The position numbers were made by a program, and so were the translations under genes. Below the pieces are notes generated by a model, which was given only the letters and a program-made list of their open reading frames with translations, had not been told where the DNA came from and ran no database searches. From NCBI RefSeq assembly GCF_048773025.1, contig NC_133570.1, positions 21,302,001 through 21,366,000 on the forward strand: 64,000 nucleotides of DNA, in the 5' to 3' direction. The stretch is from Camelus bactrianus (taxonomy: Eukaryota > Chordata > Mammalia > Artiodactyla > Camelidae). Positions 54,131 through 64,000 of this stretch are shown piece by piece. Position 1 is the first letter of the stretch; each line of letters begins with the position of its first letter.

Positions 54131-54603
54131 AGGCGTGGGCTCTGCTCCTTGTCACCCTCCTCACTCAGGGCACAGGTGGGGATCCAGGGAAGGGACATGG
54201 GGACATGTGGTTGATCCTTTGTGTCTACATTCTCAGGGTGACCTGGGTTGGGGCCCAGCCCTGAACTGACCCTAGTGTGTTTTTGCTCTTTTCAGAGTCC
54301 TGGGCCCAGTCTGCCCTGACTCAGCCTCCCTTGGTGTCCAGGACTCCGGGACAGACATTCACCATCTCCTGCGCTGGAACCAGCAGTGATGCTGGGTCTG
54401 GAAACTATGTCTCCTGGTACCAACAGGTCCCAAGAACGGCCCCCAAACTCCTGATATATGAAGTCAATAAACGAGCCTCAGGGATCCCTGATCGCTTCTC
54501 TGGCTCCAAGTCTGGCAACATGGCCTCCCTGACCATCTCTGGGCTCCAGTCTGAGGACGAGGCTGATTGCTCCTGTGCCTCATACAGAAGCAGCTACAAT
54601 GTG
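54131..54603 (+). pseudogene. IGLV2-like variable segment with lost start codon
   Basis: Leader exon 54131-54176, intron 54177-54295, V exon 54296-54603, mature V from 54307. The V frame is open throughout: [59 protein letters not shown], then [11 protein letters not shown]. The leader begins AAGGCGTGGGCTCTG where the sister gene has ATGGCCTGGGCTCTG, so no start is available. Its octamer is also decayed (GTTTGTAT at 54017-54024). The usual YYC before CDR3 has become CSC, adding a cysteine two residues before the conserved one. The RSS is good. It would count as a pseudogene unless donor V sequence is used by gene conversion, which is not established here. IGLV2 family by [15 protein letters not shown]. 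Confidence 0.9.
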
Positions 54604-54642
54604 CACAGTGGTCCACGTTCATGGGGAATTGAGACCACAACC
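54604..54642 (+). other. Recombination signal (7-23-9) of the first IGLV2-like gene
   Basis: Perfect heptamer CACAGTG (54604-54610), 23-nt spacer, nonamer ACCACAACC (54634-54642; seven of nine to consensus). Confidence 0.88.
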
Positions 54643-54664
54643 TGCCCTGAGCTCACTCAGCTCT

Positions 54665-55885
54665 TCTCTCCTGAACTCAGAATCTCATTTGTTTTTGCTT
54701 ATTATTTTATTTTGGAAAAATTCCAAACTGAAATGAACCTTTAAGGGTAATACAAAGAACTCCTTCTTAAACTTTTTACCTACTTGGGCAGCTGTGAACA
54801 TTTTGTCATATTTACATTATCTCCTTATCTCTCATTTTCTCTCTTCCTCTATATGAGCATATGTAGCTTTATGTTTATATGCAAATGTATACGTAACCAG
54901 ACAGATACAACACACACCCCCTGCCCTGTGTGAAGTCTCAAAAGCTGCTGCACCATGAGCCCCTTCTAAGGGTGATAACTAGTGATGGAGTTTCAGATTT
55001 ATTCCGCCCTTACAAGTCCTTTTCTTGAGAGACCCTCAACAGCCCCAGGTTTTAGCCTCAAATCTAACCTATCAGTCTTTGTGGAAGATGGGAACAGAGG
55101 GATGTGTGAGGATCTATGCTAAGAGGAAGATTAAAAAGGGGTTGGGAGGGAGGGAGAACTGCCAGGCCCTGCTTTGGTGCCTGAGAAGTGGCAATTAGGA
55201 CTCTGTCCTCACCCTTGTTCCACATGGCAATGTGGGGTATCCCACACATGCACATGGTAACTCCTATAGCAGGAGTATATAGGGACATCCCAAGGGTGGC
55301 TTCTATCCCAGGGAACCACCTCAGGGTCAGTGGTAAGGTCCATTCACTCCTCTAAATGATGGGGTCAAAACAGAGCCCAGGGAATAAGGGCAGAGAGACT
55401 GAGTTCAGCTTTAACTGAGGAGCAGGGGAGGAAGTGGCACTGATTCCTATTGCTACATGTTGTCCTGTCATCAGACTGGATTGGAGAATAAAGCCAGTGG
55501 TCACTTGACTCATGGTCCAGAGACGCCTGGGCAGGTGCATGGGCTCAGCTCCTCCTCCTCACCCGGGGTCATCACTGGCTGATTCCCATTGACTGAGGGT
55601 GGACCAGGGCAGGACGCTAACCAGAAGCACAGAGGTTCTGCACAGAGAGAAATGTTTTTTGAAATTGTAAATTGTCACGAATACTCTGAAAATGAGAAAC
55701 AAGGGCTGAGTTGGTATTTAAAAGGGGTGGCAGAGAAAGAGGTTTTGGACCCCCTTTCTGGTCCCGAAGCACATAGGAAACAATCTTATGGTTCCCAAGG
55801 AAAAGGGGTGGGAAGGGATAAATTTGGGAGTTTAGGATTAAATGTTAGCCACTATATAGAAACATAGATTTTTTTTTTAAAGTTT
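54665..55885. other. Spacer between the two IGLV2-like genes
   Basis: No gene recognised. AT-rich at 54.7-54.9 kb. The frame at 55589-55867 has no recognisable domain and I do not consider it coding. Confidence 0.4.
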
Positions 55886-55887
55886 CT

Positions 55888-56050
55888 TCTATATAGCACA
55901 GGGAACTATGTGCAATATCTTGTAACAACTTTTAATGAAAAAGAATATGAAAACGAGTGTGTGTATGTATACGCATGCCTGGGACACTGTGCTGTACACC
56001 ACAAAGTGACACATTGTAACTGACTGTACTTCAATTAAAAAAAAAAGCCT
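55888..56050 (+). repeat. LINE-1 3' end
   Basis: TATATAGCACAGGGAACTAT, GTGCAATATCTTGTAACAAC, GTGCTGTACACCACAAAGTG and CATTGTAACTGACTGTACTT with a terminal A-run form an artiodactyl-type L1 3' end. Confidence 0.8.
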
Positions 56051-56272
56051 ATGGTTACTCTTCCAATAGAACCAAAGTAATAAAACATCAATTCTATCTG
56101 AAATAAAAATAAATAAGAGTAGCTGGTGGATAAGATAAAGTGATGGGAGCTGGAGGGGATTGGAGGGATCTGGGCCTGAGCTGGGAGGGGAAGCAGTGGG
56201 GTGGCAGAAGGGCCCAGCTGGGGTGTCAGCCCTCTTCTGCAGCCTCCCTGACCTCCACTGGCCCCATTGGGG

Positions 56273-56288
56273 CCACAAGAGGGCAGTG
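56273..56288 (+). promoter_or_regulatory. CTCF-like motif, forward
   Basis: CCACAAGAGGGCAGTG fits the CTCF core CCASYAGRKGGCRS with one deviation. It lies about 0.7 kb upstream of the second IGLV2-like leader, at the same relative place as the 53437 site before copy 1. Confidence 0.6.
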
Positions 56289-56850
56289 AGGGCCAAGCTT
56301 TGGGGAAGGTTCTCCTGTGGTTTCCCTGCCTTGGATCAAGTCCCACAGCTGCTGCCTCCTGAGCCCGCTCAGGGAGAGTTTGGGGTGCATGGTACCCATC
56401 AGTTCTGCCCTTCACTAGAAACACCAGTAAGTGTCCCCAGGGCCTCCTCAGAGCACCACAGAGACAAGGGACACAGAGACAAGGGGACCATCCTGCTGAT
56501 GAGGTCAGATGGGGTGAGGGGTGGACACACACAGCTTTCTTTTAGGGCCGGGAAAAGAATTTGATTATAATTAACCACAGCTTTTTGGGACGCTGTCCTC
56601 ATCTTCAACTCACAAAAAACAAGGTGTTTTTGGGGGGTTTATTAGCGAACGACATCTGGACTCCTGTATATGTCCTCAGGGACATCCAAGGCTGGCTCTT
56701 TCTTCAGGGCACTGTAATGGACAGCATGTCCTGACTGAGAAAACATATCCAAAAATTTTAATCCTCTCAAGTTAGCTTCTACATTAGGGATAAAGAAGTG
56801 TCTAGAATCAAGTCCAGGTCAGGGGGTGGGGGAAGCAGGGACAGGAGCAG

Positions 56851-56858
56851 ATTTGCAT
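56851..56858 (+). promoter_or_regulatory. Immunoglobulin octamer of the second IGLV2-like gene
   Basis: Perfect ATTTGCAT, 106 bp upstream of the ATG at 56964. Confidence 0.9.
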
Positions 56859-56963
56859 GGAGGCCCCGCCCTCTTCTGCAGCAGGGGGAGGGGATAAGAG
56901 AGGTCTGGGGGACAAGGACCAGGGTTGGGGGCTCAGAAGGCAGTGCTCTGGGGCGTCTCCACC

Positions 56964-57431
56964 ATGGCCTGGGCTCTGCTCCTTTTCACCCTCCTCACTC
57001 AGGGCACAGGTGAGGCTCAGGGAAGGGACATGGGGACATCTGGCTGATCCTTTGTGTCTACATCCTCAGGGTGACCTGGGGCCCAGCCCTGAACGGACCC
57101 TAGTGTGTTTTTGCTCTTTTCAGGGTCCTGGGCTCAGTCTGCCCTAACTCAGCCTCCCTTGGTGTCTGGGACTCCGGAACAGATGGTCACCATCTCCTGC
57201 GCTGTAACCAGCAGTGATGTTGGGTATGGAAACTATGTCTCCTGGTACCAACAGCTCCCAGGAACGGCTCCCAGACTACTGATCTATGATGTCAGTAGTC
57301 TGTCCTCAGGGATCCCTAATCACTTCTCTGGCTCCAAGTCTGGCAACACGGCCTCCCTGACCATCTCTAGGCTCCAGTCTGAGGACGAGGCTGATTATTA
57401 CTGTGCCTCATATGGAAGCAGCTACAGTGTG
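56964..57431 (+). CDS. IGLV2-like variable segment, potentially functional
   Basis: Leader exon 56964-57009 ([15 protein letters not shown]), intron 57010-57123 with GT/AG ends, V exon 57124-57431, mature V from 57135. The V domain reads [20 protein letters not shown], then [45 protein letters not shown] and germline CDR3 ASYGSSYS. Both conserved cysteines and the tryptophan are present, with no stop or frameshift. The octamer upstream and the 23-RSS downstream are good, so it can rearrange to an IGLJ gene and encode the V domain of a lambda chain pairing with a conventional VH. One oddity is NHFSGS in place of the usual DRFSGS: the conserved FR3 arginine, which makes a salt bridge in most V domains, is a histidine. 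The IGLV2 family is clear. I give no symbol because camelid numbering cannot be read from sequence. Confidence 0.93.
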
Positions 57432-57470
57432 CACAGTGGTCCATATTCATGGGGAAGTGAGACCAACACC
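57432..57470 (+). other. Recombination signal (7-23-9) of the second IGLV2-like gene
   Basis: Heptamer CACAGTG (57432-57438, perfect), 23-nt spacer, nonamer ACCAACACC (57462-57470; seven of nine). Confidence 0.9.
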
Positions 57471-57480
57471 TGCCCTGAGC

Positions 57481-58890
57481 TCACAGGCTCTCTCCTTCCT
57501 CAAAAGATGCTTCCACGCCCTGAGCAGCAGGCTTATGCAGCTTGGCCATGAATTGTCTGGGCACCTCTCTCCTCCTACAGTGAAGGTGACAAGAAACATA
57601 TACCTTGCATTATTCCTTTGGGAGGGTAAGTGCTTCCTTTTCCCAGGAGGCATGGGTCCCAAACAGGCCACTCTTTTCAGGTCTTCATCAGCAGTGTGAT
57701 GGTTAGTGGTCCCTGTCTACCTGCCTGGGGTAAGAGGTGCCTGTGCTGCTGCAAAAACACCATGGCTCGATGTGTCTGTGAGGCTGTTTCTAGAGGAGAT
57801 TAGCACTGGAATCCATTTCTTAGTCAAGAAGATCACTGGTGCCAACGGCGGTGGGCAGGGTCCCTGAGTGGAGGGTCTGAATAGAAAAAAAGGTGGGGGA
57901 AGGGGCATGTGCTCCCTCCACATCATCAGAGACGTCGTCTTCTCCTGACCTGGGACACTGGCACTGCTGGGTCTTTAGCTGTTGAACTCAGACCAGGACT
58001 TACATCACTGGCCCCCGAGTCACAGGACTCTGGACTCAAACTGAATTAAATCACTGACTTTCAGGGTTCTCCAGCCCTCTCCAGGGGGCCCCTCCCCTCC
58101 CAAGTGCAAGGTTACAATCAAAGCCAGCAGAGTCCCAGCGGCCATCAGAACAGTCTGCCGGGCACAGATCAGTGACCCTGGCTTGGTGATCGAGGTATTC
58201 CTAGGGGTGAAATAGGCAGGAAGCAGGCTAAACGCTTACTTGAGCTTGTAGGATAAGAAGGTCTAGGTCCAGTGAGCAAAAGTTTAACTCAAATCACAAA
58301 AAGAGAGTCACAGCTCCTCAGTCAGTGGATTCCCAGCCTGGAGCCAGTTTACAGACCCAGACCCCCATGAAGGAAAGGGAGGCTCCGTCCCCTTGAGGAG
58401 GAGCTCCAGTGCATCACTGAGAATTCATACTGTTGATCTTTCTCCCGGGCTTCCCCAAAAGCACCAACAGCCTTTATTGGGGTAACTGTGTGTTGGGGAA
58501 AAGGAAATAATCAGACTTTTCAGGGACTACTGGTCCCCGGCTGTGAACTGACATTGGTACTGGGACCCCCAAACCGCACCGTGGCCCTCCAGTGAGAGTC
58601 GGGGCTTCTGGAGATCAGCGGAACTGTGAATGGTGTTTTATCTTGGGTCTGTCTCAAAGTGGCTCGGGTGGGTCCCTGAATCCATCCTGTGGTCATTTCT
58701 CCAGTTTCAGAATATAGTTACCATGTGGCCTGAACTGCCCGCCATGAACTGGGTGCCATCTGCCCCACTGAACTTTACTGCCAGGTTCCCCCGGCAAAGA
58801 GTGCAGCACAAGTGGGCAGCCGCGTCACTGCGGCCCTGCTCGGGGCATCCTCCAGGGACACGGTGAGAGGACACCCTCCGTGGGCAGCAC
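57481..58890. other. Intergenic, nothing confidently recognised
   Basis: No V segment or RNA gene seen. Some of 58.0-58.8 kb may belong to the retroviral fossil that follows, but I cannot name its parts. Confidence 0.35.
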
Positions 58891-58899
58891 TTCCGGCAG

Positions 58900-59420
58900 C
58901 GCACCTGGTTGCAACTTTTGGGAGGAGAAATGGCGAAGCGTGCGATTATACACCGATTCATGGGTTTGGCTGGATCGTCAGGGACTTGGAAGAAACATGA
59001 TAGGAGAGTTGGTCAAAAAATTAAATTGCGGAAAGATACACTCCAGGTGGGCAAAAAAAATTAAAAAGAAGTGAACATATTTGTGTCCAGTGTGAACAGT
59101 CACCAACGGGTGACCTGAGTGGAGGAGGGACTTTTGTAACAAAGGGCCAGGATGACTCACTCTGCAGGTCCCGGGCAGCATCTTTCCCAGCCTTCTCTGT
59201 CTTCATCCCATGGCCTCATGAACAGGTGTTAATGGTGACCGGGCCAGAAATTATGCAAGGACTCAGCAACGTGGGCCACCACAAACCAAGATTGACCCGA
59301 CAGTCCAAACAGGTCTGCTGATAGCCCAGAACTTTCGGGAATGACAGTTTGAGTCACCGCCCCCACCCCAAGGTCAAGAATCATGACCATCTGAGACGCT
59401 TGCGGAAGGCAAAGGAAACG
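58900..59420 (+). mobile_element. ERV1-type retroviral pol fossil (RNase H to integrase part)
   Basis: Short readable stretches resemble the RNase H / integrase junction of gammaretrovirus-like ERVs: the YTDSW-like block near 58945 and a WPHEQ-like block near 59210. It is broken in several places, heavily diverged and without recognisable LTRs at its sides. Probably old. Confidence 0.5.
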
Positions 59421-59527
59421 CAGCCCGAGCAGCAGAAGGAGGGGGCTGTGGATCCCAGCTGTGCCTGCGGGACCGGCCACGGACGTGAGGGCTGCAGGCG
59501 TCAGGAGTGTCTCCTCTTTACTTCATT

Positions 59528-59572
59528 ATGAGTGTGTGTGTCTGTGTGTTTGTGTCTGTGTGTGTGTGTATA
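59528..59572. repeat. (GT)n microsatellite
   Basis: Interrupted GT/TCTGTG run of about 45 bp. Confidence 0.85.
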
Positions 59573-59579
59573 CACATAG

Positions 59580-61520
59580 TATGCAAACAGCTTTGTTTTC
59601 CTTCCTCTCTCATCTCCTTATCACGTGAATGGAAGTCACCAGCACTTTTCAGGGAGTCCCTGGCTCCATTTAGGTTTCAAATCTCCCAGAGGCAAATAAT
59701 CTCCAGAGATTTATTGGTGCCTCAGCCGCCCAAATCCCTGCAGCTGGCTGATCCATCTCACAATGTGAGGGCCACCAGCTAATCACATCAACACATCTAA
59801 AATACCCAACCCAGCCCCATGGAGGAGGGTCACATCCCCCGACTCCGTCTTCGCTTGGTCGCTCCCCCAAGGATTGGGAAAAGACTTACTAAATAGACAT
59901 CCAGCCCAGAGCAATCAATCCCAGGTCCACATAAATAACCAGACTTTGGGGTGAATCCAAAAGGGAGTCTCCAAATGACCACACGCTTTCCCTTTATGTC
60001 AGAATGTGCCAGAAGACATGGACAGTATTTGATAGCGAGCTACTGGCTGGACTCGAGGACTTCTAAGCTCAGGTAGAGCGTAAACTTGAGATATTTCACT
60101 TAGAGGTTTTCAAGAAAGGACCCAGGGAGTCGGAGGCCCAAACCTGAGTCCTTCAGGCCTGAAGTCTCTTTGGAGAAAGGAGATGTGCTAGAAGCAGGGG
60201 GCGCTGGGGGGCCACGTCTGTGTCTGTGGGGAACTGGCCCAGCTGTGACTCTTTTCAACCGACACCGTTTGCACTTCCCATCAGTGTCACAGTGCAGCCC
60301 TCTGCAGCTGGAATGACCCTCACACCCAGGGAGGGTGGGTGACAGAAGAAGGGACACAGAAATAAAGCCCTCAGCATGCCATGCTTCCATGCACTCCCCC
60401 CGCTGGGACTCATCCCTGGGGGCAAGTAGAAAGCTGGGTGGGGGATTTGCCTGAGGGCCGCCTATCACGGAAGTGATGGAGAAGAGCAGAGGTAAGGCTG
60501 GGGGAGACCCAGTGATGCCACCACACAGTGGGGACGATGCCCGTGGGGAAAGCAGGACAGAGAATGAAAGGTCCACAGGTCAGCCTACGATGAGCTGGTA
60601 CACTGAAGACAGGTCGCCTGCGGTGGGGAGCTGTGCGTAAGAAACTGGCAAACAACCGCTTCTCTGTCCGAAGTGCTGACCTTAACTCGGTCACCAGTAT
60701 CACGCTTTACCAGGTGTGGGTGCTGTAAATCACAGTCACCATTAAAAGCACCTGTTCTGTTTCCAAATACCTCCCCAACCACATAGTAGACACCCAGTTA
60801 TACCAAAGGCTTTGCCTTTATCTGAAACGAGGTCCGGGGAGGAACTGGGTTGGTATCTGGACAGTCACCGACTGATCATTCATTGGCTGAATGTGTCTCT
60901 CCTTCATGGAAAGAAAGAACAGCCTGACAGCCTCACAATGCCTGGCTTTGCCCACCAAGCCAGTGTCCAAACTCCTAGAGGTGCAATGAAAGAGGATCTG
61001 GGTGACCTGCAAAGATAGTGACCTTCCCAGGGGAAGACCATGTCCCAGGAGAGTATTCAAATTAGCATGTGGCAGCCTGGACAAGGGGCACAAGAACTCC
61101 TGCTATGCACAGAATCCTAGAGACTGCACAGAAGATTTAAACACGTCCTGTGTGGGCTGTTTGAAGAAGAGGTGGAACATTCCTGCAGGCACACTCCTGC
61201 CTGGTGTGAGAGCTAATGTCCGATTTGGAGGATGGAGACCACACAGGGAAAAAGTCATGTTCAGGAAGTATTGGTAAATATAATTAGAATGTTAAATGTC
61301 CGGGAAACTTGTCGCAGTAAGGACCTTGCACCATCAGTAGATAATCGTCTATGCACCAGATCCACGAGTGATTCCAGGAATCCTCCAGGGTAAAGTTTGG
61401 AGGCCAGGGCTGATTCCCTGCCCTGGAGCTGCTTGGAGGAAATGGGGGATATAGTCTGTCCTCCTGAGTCACATGTCCTGAGGCCACAACTGCTTTGGAT
61501 CAAATTTCAGCCCCAGAGGA
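59580..61520. other. Intergenic upstream of the IGLV3-like gene
   Basis: No gene or confident repeat recognised apart from the CTCF-like motif at 60191. The 158-codon minus-strand frame around 60.1-60.6 kb has no domain and is not supported as a gene. Confidence 0.4.
60191..60207 (+). promoter_or_regulatory. CTCF-like motif, forward, strong
   Basis: GAAGCAGGGGGCGCTGG matches the CTCF core AGCAGGGGGCGCT in full. It lies about 1.45 kb upstream of the IGLV3-like leader and points right. Confidence 0.7.
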
Positions 61521-61527
61521 GAAGGGC

Positions 61528-61535
61528 ATTTGCAT
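61528..61535 (+). promoter_or_regulatory. Immunoglobulin octamer of the IGLV3-like gene
   Basis: Perfect ATTTGCAT, 110 bp upstream of the ATG at 61645. Confidence 0.9.
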
Positions 61536-61644
61536 AAACACTAACCATTTGCTGCCCCAAAGGTTCTAGCAGGGAATAAGAAGGACCTTGAGGAGCCCTC
61601 CCCTGATGTCAGGTCTCAGGGGCAGAGCTCAAGGCACCTCCACC

Positions 61645-62135
61645 ATGGCCTGGACCCCCCTCCTGCTACCCCTCCTCTCTCTCTGCACAGGTGCTGCCCC
61701 CATGGCTCAGACCCCAGGGTACCCAGTGATCAGCCTGGCCCTGAATGTCAGCTCAGCACAGGGGATGCTTCAGGGTGCGTGGTCGTAGGGGATGAGACCC
61801 TGGTCCCCACCCTCACCCTCTTCTCATCTCCTGCAGGTTCTGTGGCCTCTTCTGCACTGACTCAGCCCTCTGCGGTCTCCGTGTCCTTGGGACAGACGGC
61901 CAGGATCACCTGCCAAGGAGGCAATTTAGGAAGCAGTTATGTTCACTGGTACCAGCAGAAGCCAGGCCAGGCCCCTGTGCTGGTCATCTATGGTGATGAC
62001 AGCAGGCCCTCAGGGATCCCTGAGCGGTTCTCTGGCTCCAGCTCTGGGGGCACAGCCACCCTGACCATCAGCGGGGCCCAGGCCGAGGACGAGGCTGACT
62101 ATTACTGTCAGTCATATGACAGCAGTAGTTATGAT
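61645..62135 (+). CDS. IGLV3-like variable segment, potentially functional
   Basis: Leader exon 61645-61690 ([15 protein letters not shown]), intron 61691-61836, V exon 61837-62135, mature V from 61848. The V domain reads [20 protein letters not shown], then [59 protein letters not shown] and EDEADYYC, with germline CDR3 [12 protein letters not shown]1 of six and CDR2 of three residues, with [12 protein letters not shown] and [20 protein letters not shown], are IGLV3 hallmarks. All framework anchors (two Cys, Trp, the FR3 Arg and Asp) are present and the frame is clean. The leader donor GTGCTG is weaker than the GTGAGG of the neighbouring IGLV2 gene but still begins with GT. With its octamer and RSS it looks fully usable. 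It is the cleanest V gene in the window. Confidence 0.95.
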
Positions 62136-62174
62136 CACAGTTGCACAGGCAGATGGGGAAGTGGGACACAAACC
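62136..62174 (+). other. Recombination signal (7-23-9) of the IGLV3-like gene
   Basis: Heptamer CACAGTT (62136-62142, one mismatch at the last base), 23-nt spacer, nonamer ACACAAACC (62166-62174, eight of nine). Confidence 0.9.
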
Positions 62175-64000
62175 CCCTCCCTGTCTGTGTCACCCAAGAG
62201 ACAATTCCTATCTGGTTATGAAATTGCACAGATGATAAGATGTGGCAGGAAGGATGCTCAAGCAATGGTTATCCTCCTCCTCCACTTGTTCATGAGGGCA
62301 GAGGAATGACAGCCTATGTTCACTACAGACTAGGGAGATATGTTTTAAAAACCCAACTTAAACTTAAACCTCTAGGAATGAAAACCATTGTGAGATGCAA
62401 TTACACTGCATGAGAAGGACAATGTTTTCCACAGCAATGAAAAGCTTAGTGATCGTCAACATAGAACCGTGGGAAAGACACAAAACCACAGAGGGAAACA
62501 AACTTTGAAAAATGAACAAACAGAGCATCACATGTTGTAGGAAAATTTCCACAAGCCTAATACAGGTGCATTGGAATCTCAGAGTCAGAAAATATGTCAG
62601 GGAGGTGGAAAGAAAAAATATTTGAAGAAATACTGGTTAAAAATATTCTGATTTCAATGGAACCTAGGAACCCACAGATCTAGGAAGCTCCACAAACTCC
62701 AAGCACAAGAAACACAAAGGAAACAACAACACACACTGACGTCGAGTCCTTAGAAGCCGTGTCAAATAGACATTCACAACAGCAGACGCAGAGAAAGGAC
62801 ATGTTCTCCCCAGAGGAAGGAGCACCGTGAGTTGAGGACCTCCCTCCTTCGAGACCACCGGACACAAGCAGACACTGCAGCCGTCTCTTTAGAATCAAAA
62901 AGCAAAAACAAACCAACACAACAGCAACAGAAGATGCCGTGTCCACTCTGAACTCTACTCACTGGAAATATCTGTCCAAATGGAAGGCAGAAGACAACAT
63001 TCTCAGACTCCCAAATAGAGACTCAATCACCAGCAGAGCCTCAGAGCCTGAAATGGCCAAGGACCCCTCTCACCCGGATAGAAACAGGAATCCACACAAA
63101 GAAATGGGAAGGTCAGATATGTGGCCACGTGCACAAAGAGAGAAGCTCTGCCTCATATCACAATCTCTTAAAGAAATCTCTAGAGCAGAAAAGAATAACA
63201 GTGTACAACACGGTCTGCAACGTGTAGTGAGGCAAACACACGCTCGTGTAGCTCAAAGTTCTGAGAGGAAGAGGGACACGTGGTGACGTGTCTGTGCCCT
63301 GCGTGAGAAGCGGCATAATATCTGGGCAAGTTTGGCATGTCCAGTGGGCCTGGTAGCCAACGTTTAAGTAGCACCAACTTAAACAACAGTTTCAGCCAAT
63401 CAGCCATAAAAGAAGTGAACATGAAATCATAAAAAATATTCAGTTAATTAAAAATAAAGAAAAAGCAAAGTAGCAATGAGGAAGACATGGGACAAAAAGT
63501 AAAGAAGAAGCAAGATGAGACATTTTCACAGAAATGTATTATGAATCCTGTCTATGGTAACTGGGGGAAATCCCACAATTAAAAGGCAGACACGGGCAGA
63601 TTGAATTTTACAGCAAGACCCGTGGAAATGGCCCTGCACGGCCAGAGTGGCCTCCCAGCCCACAGACCCTCCGGCTCTAACCCGGGCACAGCCCCCTGCC
63701 CTCCCCAACAGGCAGGCTGAAGGGGGCTCCTTATGACGATCAGGGCTCTCCCTTCTGCACCGGGACCCTCCGTAACCCCTGACATCGTTCCTTGGTCTCC
63801 ATTTCCAAACTTTCTTCAGATTCTTGACATAGAACCATAGGAAAGGGATGAAATCACAGAGGGAAAGAAAACCATTAGAAATGATGGATAGAAGGAAAAA
63901 CATACAATCACATAGCACGTCGCCTTGGGATTGGCGTTGTTCACTCTGCATAATCCCCTGTAGATGCACCCAAACTGCCCTGTGCGCTCAGCATCCGGTC
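62175..64000. other. 3' flank of the IGLV3-like gene, nothing recognised
   Basis: No further V segment, octamer-leader pair or RNA gene to the right edge. The text near 63920-63960 (TTCACTCTGCATAATCCCCT) resembles antisense L1. The rest is unassigned. Confidence 0.4.

Larger units (their letters stand above)
53955..54660 (+). repeat. IGLV2 tandem unit, copy 1
   Basis: Aligns with 56785-57480 from GGGATAGAGAAGTGTCTAGA through promoter, leader, intron, V exon and RSS to TGCCCTGAGCTCA. The offset is about 2.83 kb. It is a recent tandem duplication of one whole V gene. Confidence 0.88.
56785..57480 (+). repeat. IGLV2 tandem unit, copy 2
   Basis: Partner of 53955-54660. It differs by scattered substitutions and keeps the intact octamer and ATG that copy 1 has lost. 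Confidence 0.88.

Noticed and set aside
53943-54269. Plus-strand frame across the IGLV2 promoter and leader, repeated at 56798-57013
   Set aside because: It lies in a different frame from the leader and exists in both copies only because the DNA is duplicated.
58060-58620. Possible LTR or further V relic
   Set aside because: An ATAAAGG-like word and some Ig-locus-like phrases occur, but no ends, frame or RSS could be established.
60100-60576. 158-codon minus-strand frame
   Set aside because: Low-complexity Ser/Pro text without a recognisable fold or splice context.

Overview
This window is mammalian germline DNA from the immunoglobulin lambda light-chain variable (IGLV) region. It is almost certainly from a camelid (alpaca, llama or camel). 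The locus is fixed by IGLV segments that share the window with the non-immunoglobulin genes ZNF280B, ZNF280A and PRAME, all three on the minus strand. This is the gene order known from the human chromosome 22 lambda locus. The camelid call rests on six short interspersed elements with tRNA A/B-box heads (GCTCAGTGGTAGAG ... GGTTCAATCCC) and a TAATTAC-type 3' part, which I recognise as the tRNA-derived SINE (Vic-1 type) of camelids. The species is an inference.

Left V block (1-6.4 kb): a frameshifted IGLV5-like pseudogene with an intact octamer and recombination signal (RSS). A diverged 3-kb-offset duplication of its upstream flank ends in the 3' stub of a deleted V gene. An IGLV7-like relic follows.

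Repeat-rich stretch (6.4-13.4 kb): fossil MaLR elements, LINE pieces and unassigned sequence.

ZNF280B/ZNF280A/PRAME block (13.4-49 kb): ZNF280B is an intact single-exon reading frame of 540 codons with a CpG-rich promoter at 25.35-26.45 kb. ZNF280A has all six C2H2 fingers but a shifted N-terminal frame. PRAME can be assembled from three coding exons into 492 residues, with a polyadenylation signal and a probable promoter island near 48.3-48.9 kb. Nested L1s, L2, MIR, a Tigger transposon, a solo LTR and SINEs fill the gaps. One IGLV pseudogene (46.9-47.4 kb) lies inside the proposed PRAME gene span.

Right V block (53.4-64 kb): a tandem pair of IGLV2-like genes and an IGLV3-like gene. The first IGLV2-like copy has lost its start codon. 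The second copy and the IGLV3-like gene are intact, each with octamer, leader, V exon and 7-23-9 RSS. All V segments lie on the plus strand. The intact ones would rearrange to IGLJ genes outside the window to make lambda light chains.

The most notable signals are: loss of the initiation codon in three V leaders by three different substitutions; a V-gene ghost made of an upstream flank fused to a V 3' end and RSS; six CTCF-like motifs in the V blocks, all pointing the same way; possible gene conversion between the two ZNF280 paralogues; and a perfect T-MARE palindrome in the island assigned to PRAME. I found no wholly new biological system.
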